Positions 8,641-18,013 of a DNA stretch of 64,000 nt are shown one piece after another (position 1 is the first letter of the stretch; each line of letters begins with the position of its first letter). A program made the translations under genes and the position numbers. The stretch lies in contig NZ_JAENRY010000006.1 of NCBI RefSeq assembly GCF_016612545.1, positions 33,234 to 97,233 on the forward strand, in the 5' to 3' direction. The notes beneath the pieces were generated by a model. The model saw nothing but the letters and a program-made list of their open reading frames with translations. It was not told where the DNA came from and made no database searches. This stretch comes from Streptomyces sp. MBT65. GTDB lineage: Bacteria; Actinomycetota; Actinomycetes; Streptomycetales; Streptomycetaceae.

Positions 8641-9339
8641 TCAGATCAGGGGTGTGAGCGTCTGGTCGAGGCCCGCGAGGACCTGGCCGAAGGCTTCGTA
8701 GCCGACAGCTCCGACAACTGCGCCGTGGCGAGCGGACGTGTTGGCGTCCCGCCAGATCCGCTGCAGCACGTTGTTCTCCGCGAAGCTCGCCGCGCCGTGG
8801 GCGGAGAGCAGAGTCTGCAGGGCCGCGCAACCGGTCTCTGCGACGTATCCGACGTCCGCTCGCACCCGCGTCGAACATGCTGAGGTGCTCGGCCCGCGCC
8901 GCTGCCCGGTCGACGTCATCAGCGGCGCGGTATGCGTGCAGATGAGCGGTGTCGATCTTCAGCGCCGCCTCGGCGAGCTGGAGTTGGAACGCGGTCGAGT
9001 CTGCCTGTCGGGTGAAGAAGGCGTACGGGATCGCCTTCACCTGCCCCTTCTCCCGCACCAGGCTCAGCGCGGCCCGGGCCAGGCCGAGGTGGGTTGCGAT
9101 GGCGGTAACGCCGAGTACGGAGCCGAGATTCGAGCGGTACAGGGCGCTGTCGGGATGTTCTTGCCTGCAAGGCCGGCTGTCACCGAGGCAAGCCGGTGCT
9201 CGGGGACGAAGCCCGTCTGCCCCGGGCACTCTGCGTTGCAGCGCCCGGTCACCACCGGGACTCTCCAGCCACTGCACAAGATCACGCGCTCGGCACCGGC
9301 AGCCGCGGCGACGCCCGATGCCGACCGGGATGACTCCAT
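8641..9339 (-). pseudogene. decayed acyl-CoA dehydrogenase-family gene (C-terminal part)
   Basis: Three frames on the minus strand together read as the C-terminal half of an acyl-CoA dehydrogenase/flavin monooxygenase. They are TGFVPEHRLASVTAGLAG (about 9160-9230), LYRSNLGSVLGVTAIATHLG then IPYAFFTRQADSTAFQLQLA (about 8890-9150), and YVAETGCAALQTLLSAHGAA to LIWR-like NVLQRIWRDANTSARHG (8641-8880). At least two frameshifts, near 9150 and 8880, separate them, and the N-terminal FAD half is missing. The final helix NVLQRIWRDANTSARH is characteristic of the C-terminal domain in this family. It is not expected to make protein. Confidence 0.7.
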
Positions 9340-9372
9340 GGGCCGGCGGCCTCAGATTCACGTTCTGACTGG

Positions 9373-10062
9373 TCAGGCGTCGTCGCGCAGGTGGGCAAGC
9401 CCGCTGAGAAGGAGTTCGAGTCCGAAGGAGAACTCGTCCTCGATCGGAACGGGCATCGACCCGGCGACGGTGACCGTTGCCGGGAACAAGGCTGGATCGA
9501 CGCCCTGAAAGACGGCGGACAGTTGTGCGTCGTCGAGTTGCCCGCCGCCGCCATGACCGTTGACCTGTATGGCGAATCCGAGGACGTAGCGGGAGAGGGT
9601 GGCAAAGGCGTGCGCGGCCAGTCGCGGCGGGAAGCCGCTGTCGAGCAGCGCCGCGACACAGTGCTCCCGCAGTGCCATGGCGTTCGGCCCCAGGGGAATC
9701 TCTTCGACCATCAGGCGCGCAGCGTTCCGGTGCCGGGCCAGGGCCTCGAACATGGTGTGCGCGACCGTCCGTAGCCCTTGCTGCCAGCCCATCGCGAGGA
9801 GTTCGTCGCCGTTCAGTTTCACGGCGCCGAACATGCGGTCCACGACATGGGCGACCAGCGCTGCCCGGTTGTCGAAATGCCGGTACAGCGTCGCCGTGCC
9901 CGAGCCCAGGCGCTGGGCCAGCGTCCGCATCGAGAGAGCGTCGGCCCCTTCATCATCCACGATCTGCAATGCCGTAGAGACGATGCGCTCCAGCGGCACG
10001 GGAGGACGTCCCGGGCGCCGAGCCGATGCCGTGGCCGCTCGCACAGGACCAGCTGCTGCCAC
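9373..10062 (-). CDS. TetR/AcrR-family transcriptional regulator
   Basis: A 229-residue repressor. The N-terminal helix-turn-helix is ALSMRTLAQRLGSGTATLYRHF with FDNRAALVAHVVD after it, and the C-terminal ligand-binding domain resembles the TetR_C group. I chose GTG 10062 because GAGGAGG lies about 10 nt upstream; the open frame extends further but without TetR character. It lies next to the decayed acyl-CoA dehydrogenase gene and about 1 kb from the DUF3533/YhgE-type permease. Either could be its historical target; the permease operator at 7043-7085 is the better living candidate. The effector is unknown. Confidence 0.85.
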   Translation of the reverse strand: MAAAGPVRAATASARRPGRPPVPLERIVSTALQIVDDEGADALSMRTLAQRLGSGTATLYRHFDNRAALVAHVVDRMFGAVKLNGDELLAMGWQQGLRTVAHTMFEALARHRNAARLMVEEIPLGPNAMALREHCVAALLDSGFPPRLAAHAFATLSRYVLGFAIQVNGHGGGGQLDDAQLSAVFQGVDPALFPATVTVAGSMPVPIEDEFSFGLELLLSGLAHLRDDA

Positions 10063-10615
10063 TGAACGTCCACCTCCTCGGCCAGCACCATAACAGCAAC
10101 ACCGTATCCACTTTGGAGATCGCCGGTTGGGCATGGAGCGGCGGCGCCCCCTTCGATCAGCCCATGGCCGACCGCTCATTGGGGACTCCGGCACAGGCCA
10201 ATCCCACTATGGGTTTGCCGCGGCCTTCGCTCCGTGCCAGGTTGGGGCAGGAACCGGCCGTCTGAGCCGACAGCGCCCAGGTCGATACCAACCACACTGG
10301 CCGAGAGCGGAACTTCGAGTGGCACCGACCGTGTCAAGGGGCCGTTGTGTTCCTGGCATGCGCCCGCGCGTCAGCAGTTCACGGCAGACCGGGCCTCGCA
10401 CCGCCACACGCCGGGAGGCACGAACGGCCGGGCGTCAGAAGCCGGCTCGTCACCGCAGCACCTCGAGTGCGGAAGCGACCTCGACGACGTTCGCCGAGGG
10501 CACTCTGCCCCGGCCGAACTGTACAAGTGACGCAGCATTGCCTCAGCCGGCGCTGCGCACTGCTCGCCGGTCCCGTTGTTCCGTACTGCACCGCCGGCTA
10601 CCCCGTCGCAGTGCC
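10063..10615. other. intergenic region between two TetR genes
   Basis: About 550 bp. Several overlapping open frames occur on both strands, but none has recognisable protein character, a convincing ribosome binding site or consistent codon bias. It may be decayed coding sequence. The promoter of the TetR gene at 9373 should lie near 10085-10130. Confidence 0.35.
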
Positions 10616-11203
10616 TCAATCACCCGCGCCGGCATCGCCGTTGCCCCTGTGGCCCAGTGCGCCAAGGCTCGCGGCAATCACCACATCAGTGCGCTCGGTC
10701 CACCTGGCCTCACGGTTTGCCATCATCGTGACGGTCACAGCACCGATCGCGGACACCACCCGCACATGCCGTTCCTCATCAGTCCAGACATCGGGATCGA
10801 AGGCTTCCATCAACATGCGCTGCGCCCCGGAGAGGCGCTGCATGATCTCGGGCTCTCGCGTCAGCCCGAAGGCGCCGACGATGAGCGCACCAGTCCCCGG
10901 CCACTCCTCGATCAGCTCGACCAGCGCACCGAGCAGGGCGGCGTCCCGCTCAAGCCCGACCGGGAGGCCCTCACCCGCAGCCGCCACTCGTGCGGCGTGT
11001 TCCTCCGCGCGAGCGACCACGGCGTCCTGGATCCGCTCCTTCGAGCCAAGGCGCTTCAGCACAGCCGCCTTGGAGTAGCCGGCACCGTCGGCGATCGCCT
11101 GCACGGGGCCCTGAGCGAACCCGTGCCGCGCAAAGACTGAGGCCGCCACGTCGATCAGGGCACGATCGATCTCGTCTCTGGTGGGCCTCACGGTTGGCTT
11201 CAT
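10616..11203 (-). CDS. TetR-family transcriptional regulator
   Basis: A 195-residue TetR regulator. The DNA-binding domain spans about residues 8-55 (TRDEIDRALIDVAASVFARH, VQAIADGAGYSKAAVLKRLG, SKERIQDAVVARAEE), followed by an all-helical ligand domain. ATG 11203 is preferred; a TTG two codons upstream would add two residues. A perfect 16-bp inverted repeat begins 8 bp upstream of the start, which is the classic layout for autorepression. The gene formerly diverging on the other side (11320-11804) is decayed, so its regulated partner may have been lost. Confidence 0.88.
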   Translation of the reverse strand: MKPTVRPTRDEIDRALIDVAASVFARHGFAQGPVQAIADGAGYSKAAVLKRLGSKERIQDAVVARAEEHAARVAAAGEGLPVGLERDAALLGALVELIEEWPGTGALIVGAFGLTREPEIMQRLSGAQRMLMEAFDPDVWTDEERHVRVVSAIGAVTVTMMANREARWTERTDVVIAASLGALGHRGNGDAGAGD

Positions 11204-11211
11204 GACCAAAG

Positions 11212-11248
11212 GTTACCGTTTCGGTCAGCAAGTGACCGAAACGGTAAC
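11212..11248. promoter_or_regulatory. perfect 16-bp inverted-repeat operator of the TetR gene
   Basis: GTTACCGTTTCGGTCA (11212-11227) and TGACCGAAACGGTAAC (11233-11248) are exact reverse complements with a 5-nt spacer. Each arm contains its own near-palindrome (ACCG-TTT-CGGT and ACCG-AAA-CGGT), suggesting two adjacent repressor dimers. It begins 8 bp upstream of the TetR start at 11203. Confidence 0.8.
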
Positions 11249-11319
11249 ACCGCCCTCGTTCACCACCACGGTCCCCATCGGGGATGTCGCGGACCAGGAC
11301 GATCTCAGGTGCCGGGGTC

Positions 11320-11804
11320 GAGTCGACGGGCTGCGGGAGGAGGCCGACCGCATCCAGGCCGAGCCGGCTGTGGCCGAGTTGGAACGGCAGGAGTGAGTGA
11401 TCGCTCACAGGCGGGTCGATACGGTGCTGGCTCCGGACGACGGTGTCGCCGCCGAGGCGGAGGTCACCGCGGATCTCGGGATGCTGAGGTGCAGTCGACG
11501 CTGCGGGACGCGGCGAAGCCGAAGTCGCAGATGCCGGTGTAGTGCCAAGGGCTTGCGTGGTCGGTTATGTCGGTGGACTACCAAGCGCATCCTCACGGCG
11601 CTCGCGGACGGGGCGCGGCTCCGTCAAGGGCCGCTGACCTGCCAGGAGATGGCCGCCGTGTTCGGCATGGAGGTGGTGCCGGCGCGGGCGGAGGCCCTGC
11701 GGTCGAAAGCGAAACGCCTGGTGACCTGCGGCTGGCTGGCCGGGCAGCAGCTGGGCCGGTTCACCCTCGCGGCAGGCGTGACCGGACCAGGCGACGGGTC
11801 ATGA
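11320..11804 (+). pseudogene. decayed small gene, probably transposon-associated
   Basis: Fragments in different plus-strand frames look like one original protein: GLREEADRIQAEP and AVAELERQE (ending at 11396), RRVDTVLAPDDG (11405-11440), then RILTALADGARLRQGPLTC with EMAAVFGMEVVPARAEALRS and SKAKRLVTCGWLA (11585-11804). Internal frameshifts and stops separate the parts. The C-terminal part resembles a winged-helix accessory protein I associate with Streptomyces insertion sequences; that link is from memory and unverified. Its end overlaps, tail to tail, the IS5-type transposase remnant on the other strand. Confidence 0.45.
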
Positions 11805-11915
11805 GCAGGGTCATCGACCAGTAGACCATCGCCTCCGCGCTGGTGGTGCGCCGCTCGAAGTCGCGCACCAGACGGCGGCTTCGCATCAGGTGGGCGAAGA
11901 GACGACAGTGAGGAT
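11761..11915 (-). mobile_element. C-terminal remnant of an IS5-type transposase
   Basis: The minus strand reads HCRLFAHLMRSRRLVRDFER followed by RTTSAEAMVYWSMTLLMTRR and a stop at 11761. This is the C-terminal end of IS5-superfamily transposases, which close with a (R)RLxRDxERxTxSxEAMxxxxMxxLMxRRL pattern. Only about 50 residues remain; the catalytic core, N-terminus and terminal inverted repeats are not visible. Confidence 0.6.
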
Positions 11916-12223
11916 GTACGAGGCATCGCTCGGGGGTCTGACTCTGGGGGCTGACCAGCGCTTCGGCTGCCTGTGCGTTGAATCGTCGGCCCGCGGGTGA
12001 TGCCCCTGCGTGTACTCGCGGGCGTCCGTGACCTCACAGGAGCTTGGCCGTCGGGCCTCTTCACTTGACGACGGCGGTGGGAGCGTCCTGGTTGTCGGCA
12101 AATTACAAGCGCCACACACCTCCGTCCGCAAAGCGGTGTCCGCCGGGGTTGGTGTCCAGCGGGCGTCTCCAGCGTAGAACCGCTGGGGCCGCAAAGGCAT
12201 GCGGGAGAGGAGGTGCGTGGTGC
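11916..12223. other. intergenic stretch, nothing recognised
   Basis: About 300 bp between the IS remnant and the 3' end of the nSTAND gene. No coding frame or strong hairpin stands out; it may include IS flank sequence. Confidence 0.35.
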
Positions 12224-15200
12224 TCACGCGGACGGGCACACCCGCCGGAACGGGGCGTCGGGAATGTAGGCCCGCCACTGGGCCGGGCTCAGACCGGACC
12301 CGCCCGTGCGATCGCAGACCCGTGCGAGGGCGTGGGCGGGGTCGAGGTCGTAGCGCTGGAGCGGGACGTGGGCGCTGCCTGCGTACAGCGTGGTTCCGTC
12401 GGGGCCGAACGCGAGGGTGTAGATCGCGTCTCCGGGGGTGGTGAGCAGGCCGCCGATCGGCTGGTCGGTCGGCACGTCCCACAGTTGCAGGCCGCCGTTG
12501 CTCCCGCCGACCGCGAGAGTGCGTCCGTCGGGGCTGAAGGCGAGCGCCGACACCGCCTCGTCGAGCGAGGCGCCGCTCGGAGGCCGGAAAGTGTCGGGCA
12601 GTGCGGCGACACGGTGGCGGAGATCGCCGTCCCACAAGGTGACCCGGCCGGTCATGTCACCGGCCGCGAGATGGGAGCCGTCGGGGGAGAAGGCCAGCGC
12701 GCCCAGCGGGCTTCCCCCGACGAGGTCCAGTGCGCCCGCCCGCCAGGACGGTGGGCGGGCCACGACTCCGTCACCCACGAGCAGCCGTCCGTCGCCGCGG
12801 AGGGCCGGAAAGTGCGCGGCCGGGCCGACGGGCAGCTTGGTGCGTCGTCGGCTGCGGGTGTCCCACACCTCGCCGAACATGCGGTCGTCGTCGCCCATCC
12901 GGGTGAGGTGCAGGGTACGGCCCTGGGGGCCGAGCGCGGCCTCGGAGACCGAGGCGCCGGGCAGGTCGAGTGTGGTGGCGACGCGTTCGTGCGGTACGTC
13001 CCAGAGGGCGAGGGACTGGGTGCGGAGGGTGTGTCCCTCCGCGGTGACGCCGTAGGCCAGGCGGGTGCCGTCCGTGCTGAACACGAGGAGTACGTCGATG
13101 TCGAGCGCCGGGATCGACGGCAGGGAGGCCGGAAGTGCCGGGAGGATGTGCAGGACGTGTCCGTCGGCGGTGCTGCGCAGCCGTATCAGGAACCGGTCAT
13201 GGATGAGTTCGGCGGTGGCGAAGGTGCGGCCGTCGGGACTGAGCACGACGTTCGCCAGTGTGGCCGGGTGCCAGGCGGTGGTGACGGCGGCGCCGACGTC
13301 GAGGGTGTGGACCGTTCCGCCTTCCAGATAGCGCAGGGTGCGGCCCTCCAGGTGCAGGGCCGGGTCCAGGCCGAGTTGCTGGTTGTCCAGGGAGGCCCGG
13401 AACACCGGCCCGTCGGTGTCGGCCAGCCGCCACACCTGTACTTCCTGTGGGGTGGCCAGGGCCAGGAAGGTGCCGTCCGCGGTGAGGGCCATGTCGTCCA
13501 CGTCGGAGGTGGCGAGATCGGCGATCCGGAGGCCGGACCTCAGGTCCCAGACGCGGACACCCGCGCCGGTGACAGCGGCCATGCGGCCGGCGCCTACGGT
13601 GAGCTGGGTGTCGCCGACGGCGCACAGCCGGTCCCGCTTCCAGGCTCCGCTCAGCGGGCGGTCGGCCGAGGTGTCCCACACGCTCGGCGACCGGCCCGCG
13701 GGACAGGCCACCACGTACCGTCCGTCCGCGCTGACGGCGCTGAGCGTCGACTGCGGCGCCGGAGCCCGGAACAGCACCCGACCGTCGGAGACCGAGCCCA
13801 GCCGCACGCCTTTGCCGTCCGTGGCCAGATAGGCGTGGCCGTCGTCGGTGAGTTGGACGTCGCCGTACCCGGCAAGTACGGGTGAGCCGGCGGTCCACCG
13901 GCCGCGGGTGGTGTCCCACAGCCGCGTTCCGTCCGTACGGCTGATGGCGAGCACGTGGGCGTGCGGGCCGACGGCGGTGACCGTGCCCGCGGGCAGGCTG
14001 CCCCGGCCGGTACGCCGGTGGGTGGCGACGTCCCAGCTCCGCCAGGTGCCGTCCGCCGCGCTGAACAGGGTGCGTCCGGTGTCGGTGAGCCGTCGCTGGG
14101 GCGTGTTGCCGGGCGTGGGATCCGTGAAGGTGTCCGACTGGGGCTGCACGAGGGAGCCGAGGAGGGCCCGGTGGGACTCGGGCAGCCGGGCGATCCGCCA
14201 GGACGCGGCGCCGAGCAGCAGCGCGGTGCGGGGGTCGGTGGTGCGCAGCCCGTCGGCGGCGGACGCGACCCGGCGGGCCGCGTCCTGCGTTCGCCGCCAC
14301 AGGACGTCGTCGTGTTCCCGCCAGACGGCGAACGCCGTGAGCAGCGCCACCGCCAGTACGGCGGACAGCGACCGGGTGAGGACGCGGTGGCGGCGGGCGA
14401 TCCGGGCGGTGGTGCGGCGTTCCGCCTCACGTCCCTCCAGCGAGGCGGTGAGGAAGGCACGCTCCGGTTCCGTCAGGGCCAGGTGGGCGGTGGGGTCCGG
14501 GAAGTGCACCTGCGCGCGGGCCAGCAGGGCGCCCCGGTACAGGGTGCCGGGGCAGCAGCCGTGCTCCTGCCAGGCGCGGGCCGCCTCCGTCAGTGCCCGG
14601 TGGTCGCGCAGGCGTTCGCGGTCCTCCTCGATCCACCCGCGCAGGCGGGGCCAGCAGGTGATGAGCGCCTCGTGGGCGAGCTGGACGCCGTCCTCGTCGG
14701 CGGTCAGCAGCCGCGCCCGGGTCAGCCTTTCCATCACCACCCGCGCGTGCGGGCACCGCGACATCTCCTCATGTGTGAGCGGGCGCCGGGTGTCGGGTGT
14801 GCCCCGACCCGGTACGACCATGCGCAGCAGCAGGTGACGGGCCACCCGCGCCTGCTCGGGCGACAGGGCGCCGTAGACCTCTTCGGCGGTCAGGGCGATC
14901 GCCCCGCGCAGCCCGCCCGCCGCCTCGTACCCGTCGAAGGTCAGCATCCGGCCGTGGCGACGGCGCCAGGTCTCCAGCAGGACGTGGGAGAGCATCGGCA
15001 GCCCGCCGGGCTCGGCCTGGACCTCTTTGACCAGCCGGGCGGTCAGGGCGCGTTCCACCAGAAAGCCGGCCGCCTGTGCCGGTCCGACGACCGCCTCGCG
15101 CAGCTCTTCGGCGGTCATCGGGCACAGCAGCAGTCCGGACCGGTTCAGGGCCTGGGCCAGTGCGGGGTGCTCGGCGCAGCGGGCGTAGAAGTCGGCGCGC

Positions 15201-15922
15201 ACGGCGACCAGCACGCGCACTCTGTGGTCCGGGTCGCGGGCGGCGAGCAGCATCTCGATGAAGCGGGAGCGCTCCAGAGAGTCGTCGCAGAGGGTGAAGA
15301 TCTCCTCGAACTGGTCCACGACGACCCAGCTCTCGGGTTCGTCCGGGGCGGGCTCGAGCAGGTGCCCGTAGGTCGTCGCCGGACTGGCGCCAGGGGTGAG
15401 GATGCGCAGTGCGGCCGGGGACGGCCGTCCGGCGAGTTCCTCGCGCAGCCGCGGCAGCAGGCCGGCGCGCAACAGGGAGGACTTGCCGCTGCCCGAGGGC
15501 CCGAAGAGCACCGCGAAACGGTGCCCGCACACCAGCTTCCCCAGTTCCGACAGCATGTGGTCGCGGCCGAAGAAGAGGTGCCGGTCGTTCGGCTCGAACC
15601 GGGCGAGCCCGCGGTAGGGGGCCGGTGCCGTCTCGAGAGGTTCGGCCGGCGTCCGCTCGGCCTCCTCCTGGGCGTCTGCCCAGCGCAGCCGCCACGGCTC
15701 CGGATCGCCACCGCAGGCCCGTACGTAGGCCTCGACGACGGCGAGCGCGGGCAGCCGGTCCCCGGAGGCGGCCTGGGACAGCGTTGTCGCTCCACAGCCG
15801 ACCGCTTTCGCCATCGTCCGGTACGACGGACTACCGGCGGTGCCGCGCAACTGCCGCAGCTCATGGGCGAACCGTGCGACGGGTCCGGCTGACGGGTCAA
15901 GTGGTCTTTCGGGGCGCCCCAC
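12224..15922 (-). CDS. HTH-nSTAND1 NTPase-WD40 signalling protein
   Basis: A 1232-residue protein with three parts. An Xre-like helix-turn-helix lies near residues 15-80 (SYRTMAKAVGCGATTLSQAA). A STAND-type NTPase covers about 100-500, with Walker A GPSGSGKS at about 141-148 and Walker B WVVVDQFEE at about 199-207. A transmembrane helix at about 517-534 is followed by about 650 residues of WD40 repeats (ALAFSPDGSHLAAGD, ALAFSPDGRTLAVGG). STAND ATPases act as inducible scaffolds or switches; the WD40 part would sense a partner. GTG 15922 has GGAGG 9 nt upstream and gives MGRPERPLDPSAGPV, a typical start for this group. It diverges from the RIP gene across 236 bp. Confidence 0.88.
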   Translation of the reverse strand: MGRPERPLDPSAGPVARFAHELRQLRGTAGSPSYRTMAKAVGCGATTLSQAASGDRLPALAVVEAYVRACGGDPEPWRLRWADAQEEAERTPAEPLETAPAPYRGLARFEPNDRHLFFGRDHMLSELGKLVCGHRFAVLFGPSGSGKSSLLRAGLLPRLREELAGRPSPAALRILTPGASPATTYGHLLEPAPDEPESWVVVDQFEEIFTLCDDSLERSRFIEMLLAARDPDHRVRVLVAVRADFYARCAEHPALAQALNRSGLLLCPMTAEELREAVVGPAQAAGFLVERALTARLVKEVQAEPGGLPMLSHVLLETWRRRHGRMLTFDGYEAAGGLRGAIALTAEEVYGALSPEQARVARHLLLRMVVPGRGTPDTRRPLTHEEMSRCPHARVVMERLTRARLLTADEDGVQLAHEALITCWPRLRGWIEEDRERLRDHRALTEAARAWQEHGCCPGTLYRGALLARAQVHFPDPTAHLALTEPERAFLTASLEGREAERRTTARIARRHRVLTRSLSAVLAVALLTAFAVWREHDDVLWRRTQDAARRVASAADGLRTTDPRTALLLGAASWRIARLPESHRALLGSLVQPQSDTFTDPTPGNTPQRRLTDTGRTLFSAADGTWRSWDVATHRRTGRGSLPAGTVTAVGPHAHVLAISRTDGTRLWDTTRGRWTAGSPVLAGYGDVQLTDDGHAYLATDGKGVRLGSVSDGRVLFRAPAPQSTLSAVSADGRYVVACPAGRSPSVWDTSADRPLSGAWKRDRLCAVGDTQLTVGAGRMAAVTGAGVRVWDLRSGLRIADLATSDVDDMALTADGTFLALATPQEVQVWRLADTDGPVFRASLDNQQLGLDPALHLEGRTLRYLEGGTVHTLDVGAAVTTAWHPATLANVVLSPDGRTFATAELIHDRFLIRLRSTADGHVLHILPALPASLPSIPALDIDVLLVFSTDGTRLAYGVTAEGHTLRTQSLALWDVPHERVATTLDLPGASVSEAALGPQGRTLHLTRMGDDDRMFGEVWDTRSRRRTKLPVGPAAHFPALRGDGRLLVGDGVVARPPSWRAGALDLVGGSPLGALAFSPDGSHLAAGDMTGRVTLWDGDLRHRVAALPDTFRPPSGASLDEAVSALAFSPDGRTLAVGGSNGGLQLWDVPTDQPIGGLLTTPGDAIYTLAFGPDGTTLYAGSAHVPLQRYDLDPAHALARVCDRTGGSGLSPAQWRAYIPDAPFRRVCPSA

Positions 15923-16158
15923 GGGCTCGTACCTCCGTCCATGAGGCGAAAGCGACATCGACTGATATCGACAGCCATGACCATAAGAGGCCGGTCATGA
16001 CGGCCGCGTTAATCACGAGTGACGAGCCATGACTCCGATCAATCACACAATGTTGATCCGGCCGGTGGAGGGGCCTGCGAATCAATTTCTGCGCCGTCAG
16101 TGTCGGTGGGGCAGGCCGGGCCCCCGGCCCACCGACCACGCACAACGGAGCGCACACC

Positions 16159-17061
16159 ATGTCCCGAGCACACATCTTCCGCAGGCTCAGCACATCGGCC
16201 GTAATCCCGGCGGCCCTCGCCGGCGCCGTCGCCGTCGCCGGCCTGGGCGGCAGCCTCACCACCGGTGCGCAGCACCAGTCGCTGGGCGGGCACGTCCAGC
16301 TGGCCAGCGCGTCGTACCCGACCGATGGCATGAGCTTCGACATGACGAACGTCGACGCCGACCAGTACGACGCCATCATCAACTTCATCCGTGGGCGGGC
16401 CGGCGCCTGGTCCATCTACCAAAGCATCCGTGTCACACGGACGAGCGACGACTACTTCCCCCTCACCCTGTCGGTGGGCCAGAGCCGGGTCACTCTGATC
16501 ATCAACGCGCGGAACCTGTACGTGACCGGCTGGTTCAACGAAAACACGCGCCAGTACGTCCGGCTGGACAATGCCGGACCCGGAGGAATGGCGGGGCAGA
16601 ACGGTCAACCGCAGAACAGGACCTGGCTCAACTACGGCGACATGGAGCGTGCCGCTGGGGTCGACCGCGGTTCCCTCGGCATCACCATGGGTGCCATCCA
16701 GGGTTCGATCACCGACCTGGCGAGGGGCAACAGTCAGGACCAGGCGCGGGCCCTGCTCGTCCTTGTCCAGGCCCTTTCCGAGGGTGCCCGCTTCGACTTC
16801 ATCTCCTACCGGATCGGCCAGGCGATGCGCAACCACAGCACCTTCTACGCCGGGTCCTCGTCCGTCGTCAACGGCGGGTCGCGCGCCCTCCAGCTGACGT
16901 CCCTGGATCTGGAGAACAACTGGGGAGGCCTGTCCCAGGCAGCCGAGAACGCGACACAGAACCACTTTCCCCTGAACTACCAGATCGGCAGTGGGTCTTT
17001 CACGACGATGCAGGCGCTTGACGAGCAGCTGGCCATGGCCCTGTACATCAAGATGGCCTAG
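16159..17061 (+). CDS. secreted ribosome-inactivating protein (rRNA N-glycosidase, ricin A-chain family)
   Basis: A 300-residue protein with an N-terminal export signal (basic RRL then hydrophobic AVIPAALAGAVAVAGLGG, cleavage likely around residue 37-50) and a RIP fold. The active-site residues appear in order: Tyr121 in INARNLYVTGWF, Tyr159 in NYGDMERAAG, Glu208 and Arg211 in VQALSEGARF, and Trp255 in LENNWGGLS. These match ricin A-chain Tyr80, Tyr123, Glu177, Arg180 and Trp211. RIPs remove an adenine from the sarcin-ricin loop of large-subunit rRNA and stop translation. No lectin chain is attached, so it is type 1-like. GGAG lies 8 nt before ATG. A strong terminator follows. Target and entry route are unknown. 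Confidence 0.9.
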   Translation: MSRAHIFRRLSTSAVIPAALAGAVAVAGLGGSLTTGAQHQSLGGHVQLASASYPTDGMSFDMTNVDADQYDAIINFIRGRAGAWSIYQSIRVTRTSDDYFPLTLSVGQSRVTLIINARNLYVTGWFNENTRQYVRLDNAGPGGMAGQNGQPQNRTWLNYGDMERAAGVDRGSLGITMGAIQGSITDLARGNSQDQARALLVLVQALSEGARFDFISYRIGQAMRNHSTFYAGSSSVVNGGSRALQLTSLDLENNWGGLSQAAENATQNHFPLNYQIGSGSFTTMQALDEQLAMALYIKMA

Positions 17062-17089
17062 CCCGAACGCGCGCAAAGTAGCCCAACCG

Positions 17090-17137
17090 GTAAGCGGGCT
17101 CGGGAGCCGGACAGTGTCCGCCCTCGAGCCCGCTTAC
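17090..17137 (+). terminator. strong stem-loop terminator after the RIP gene
   Basis: GTAAGCGGGCTCG (17090-17102) pairs perfectly with CGAGCCCGCTTAC (17125-17137). The loop contains a second hairpin, CGGACA/TGTCCG. It lies 28 bp after the RIP stop codon. Confidence 0.85.
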
Positions 17138-17352
17138 CGTCGCCGGGCGGTTCTCCCCGTGACCGTGCGACGTGAGACGGCGCACGGACATGCTCGGAGA
17201 CGCGTCCGAAACCTCCCGGTCAGAGCGATGCCCAGGCCACGTATCCCCTCTCGACCGACGGGGACCGAAGCCAAGGCGATATTCCGTGGTCGGCGGGCAT
17301 CTGTTGCCCCGCCTGCTACCTGGGTGAGCCGGGCCGCCTTGGTCTGTGCGAG

Positions 17353-17770
17353 TCAGCGCCCTTGGCAGCAGGAGCCACCGGCTGTGCGGCCGGCGCTGTG
17401 CGCGCCGATGTGCTGCGCCGCCTCGGTTCGGGCACGTCCAGTCCGGGACACCGCGTCGTGGACCACCCGTCCGGAGATCAGGGTGTACCGGACCTGGGTG
17501 GCGCGGATGTCCTTTGCTGGCACCTTGGTGATGTCCCGGTCGAGGACGATGAGATCGGCTCGTTGGCCCGGTCGGACGGTTCCCGAGCCGGCGTCGTGCA
17601 GCTGGCGCCGCGCCCGCGGTGTGCATGAACAACGACTGAGTGCGGGTCAACGCTTCGCGGGCGATTCCTTCCCCCGGCGGACAGGCCACGATCATGGTCA
17701 CGGTCCATGGCGGGAATCTGCTCGAACCCTCAGGCCGGCCCCAAGGGTTCAGAGTGTTCGCCTGACGCAT
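17353..17770 (-). pseudogene. C-terminal remnant of a YtcJ-type amidohydrolase
   Basis: Minus-strand frames read NPWGRPEGSSRFPPWTVTM and GEGIAREALTRTQSLFMHTA, then after a frameshift near 17620 QLHDAGSGTVRPGQRADLIV and LDRDITKVPAKDIRATQVRY, ending GGSCCQGR before a TGA at 17353. The GxVRPGQRADLIVLDRD segment and the CC-containing tail are typical of the amidohydrolase-3 (YtcJ-like) family. The metal-binding N-terminal barrel is absent, so the remnant is non-functional. Confidence 0.7.
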
Positions 17771-18013
17771 GCAACGTGGCGCCCCTGGTGTTCCGCGCGC
17801 CGCACCATCCTGCTCGTCCAGATCATCCTCGGCCGGGTTCGGCCTCGACGACGCTGAAGTGGCTGCTCAGCAGTGTTTTCTGCGTGAGCGATCCGTGAGC
17901 GGACGATCTGGCAGAGATCATCACAGCGTGGACTGGGCAAGTGGCAGCACCCGTTCTGACCAAGCAGTTCCGGAAACCGAAGCAGCGTCCGGAACCACTC
18001 AGCAAGATCACAC

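Noticed and set aside
10127..11140. Long plus-strand frame over the TetR gene at 10616
   Set aside because: No motifs; antisense of a clear TetR gene and extends through unassigned sequence.
12044..15892. Several long plus-strand frames opposite the nSTAND gene
   Set aside because: Antisense shadows; the minus strand carries Walker motifs and WD40 repeats continuously.
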